64,000 nucleotides of DNA, taken from contig CAVWCW010000003.1 in the NCBI GenBank assembly GCA_963753615.1, positions 186,001 to 250,000 of the forward strand, in the 5' to 3' direction. A program made the translations under genes and the position numbers. The notes under the pieces are model-generated. The model worked only from the letters and a program-made list of their open reading frames with translations, was not told the DNA's origin and did not search any database. Positions 63,523-64,000 of this stretch are shown in pieces. The first letter of the stretch is position 1. Every line of letters starts with the position of its first letter. The stretch comes from CAVWCW01 sp963753615 (GTDB taxonomy: Bacteria; Pseudomonadota; Gammaproteobacteria; Chromatiales; Chromatiaceae).

Positions 63523-63747
63523 AACGCTCGTTCGAGTGGCGCTGCGCCCCGGTTCTCAAACGCCGGGTTCGCGGAAATTATACGCGATGAGGCGCCTGGC
63601 GGGCTCCTCTCCTCCCGACGGTCATCGGCAACAGCGCTCGCGGCGAGGCGATCCGGGGTGAAACGTCGCCGAAAAGAGGAGATCTGGGGGTAGAATCCGC
63701 TTCCAAATACATTATCAGCCCCAAAACTGGTAAACTGGGGGACTTTG

Positions 63748-63945
63748 ATGAACAACAAGGTCCTAGATATGGCAGCCAGGCCAAAGAAAATCCCCTCCGA
63801 GACTCACGAATCCATTGCCGAACAGACGGCGGCTTTTCTCAAGGCGGGTGGAGAAATCCAGCGGATCGCCCGCGGCGTCTCCAGCCCGAAGAGACCGCCC
63901 GGACCTCGTCAGATCGTGCTGGGAAAGCCCTCAGCCAAGAACTAG
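63748..63945 (+). CDS. SutA-like small protein
   Basis: Protein of 65 residues. The core SETHESIAEQTAAFLKAGGEIQRIARGVSS has the pattern of the conserved segment in SutA-type RNA polymerase-binding regulators (...I..E...FL..GG.I..I...V). It lacks the long acidic N-terminal arm of Pseudomonas SutA. The C-terminus is basic and proline-rich. The ATG is chosen for its GGGGGAC ribosome site; the site overlaps a short hairpin (CCCCA at 63719-63723 with TGGGG at 63736-63740) that might hide it. The space 63523-63747 before it is the shared divergent promoter region; I recognise no specific element there. Confidence 0.5.
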   Translation: MNNKVLDMAARPKKIPSETHESIAEQTAAFLKAGGEIQRIARGVSSPKRPPGPRQIVLGKPSAKN

Positions 63946-64000
63946 GATTGACTCGCTTCCGTAGCGGCCTATTGGGGGTGGTGCAGCGGTCCGTGCCGCT

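Noticed and set aside
1..64000. CRISPR arrays, rRNA and tRNA genes, prophage
   Set aside because: No regularly spaced short repeats, no tRNA- or rRNA-like sequence and no phage structural genes were seen.

Overview
The window comes from a high-GC gammaproteobacterium. The chromosomal backbone includes moaA, lolCD, the comEC-exbB-exbD-msbA-lpxK-ycaR-kdsB run, pepN, hslR and grxC, which is typical of that class. A Gly/Tyr/Trp-rich sulfur-globule-type protein, a periplasmic DsrE-like protein and many c-type cytochromes point to a sulfur-oxidising member of the Chromatiales or a relative. This assignment is inference from gene content; there is no rRNA or tRNA in the window.

Layout. 1-5.2 kb: the end of moaA, then an RND exporter / LolA-like periplasmic protein / outer-membrane barrel operon. 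5.5-8.4 kb: a DsrE-like pair on the minus strand and lolCD. 9.1-16.3 kb: DNA uptake (comEC) and lipid A/Kdo supply. 16.3-24.3 kb: an MFS carrier, a bacterial voltage-gated sodium channel, the sulfur-globule protein, a large b/c-type pentahaem-TPR protein, and a CBS protein with an ArsB/NhaD-like carrier. 24.6-27.4 kb: a 2OG-Fe(II) oxygenase with a receiver-like partner, a helix-turn-helix protein and a ferredoxin-reductase fusion.

27.4-37.1 kb is an accessory region: an AT-richer MauG-type peroxidase, a decayed REP-associated (RAYT) transposase, a B12-type radical SAM protein, a truncated insertion sequence, two AT-rich cassette-like genes (YkgJ-type and a broken EthD gene) separated by an attC-like site, and a broken secreted VCBS-repeat protein. 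37.2-48.6 kb: an acetyltransferase, a DUF1704 protein, an LssY_C lipoprotein, a dihaem cytochrome beside fatty-acid cis/trans isomerase, a CopZ-type Fe-S protein, a patatin autotransporter, HslR and glutaredoxin. 48.7-57.6 kb: pepN, cbiX, a CHAD protein with an orphan ParA, and a DUF3352 protein that ends in a type IVa pilin-like domain. 57.6-64 kb: a compact TrkH-like protein, a DUF302 protein, and a PhnD-like sensor / histidine kinase / NtrC-type regulator operon.

The last region appears to form a complete circuit. Downstream of the regulator gene lies a perfect 9-bp inverted repeat and then a -24/-12 (sigma-54) promoter directly in front of the DUF302 gene. Two families of dispersed non-coding repeats are present in two copies each: a MITE-like element with 16-bp terminal inverted repeats, and a BIME-like pair of REP sequences. 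Many housekeeping genes carry isolated single-base indels (lolC, pepN, the kinase, the regulator, trkH and others). These look more like consensus errors than biology, so affected genes are annotated across the shifts.
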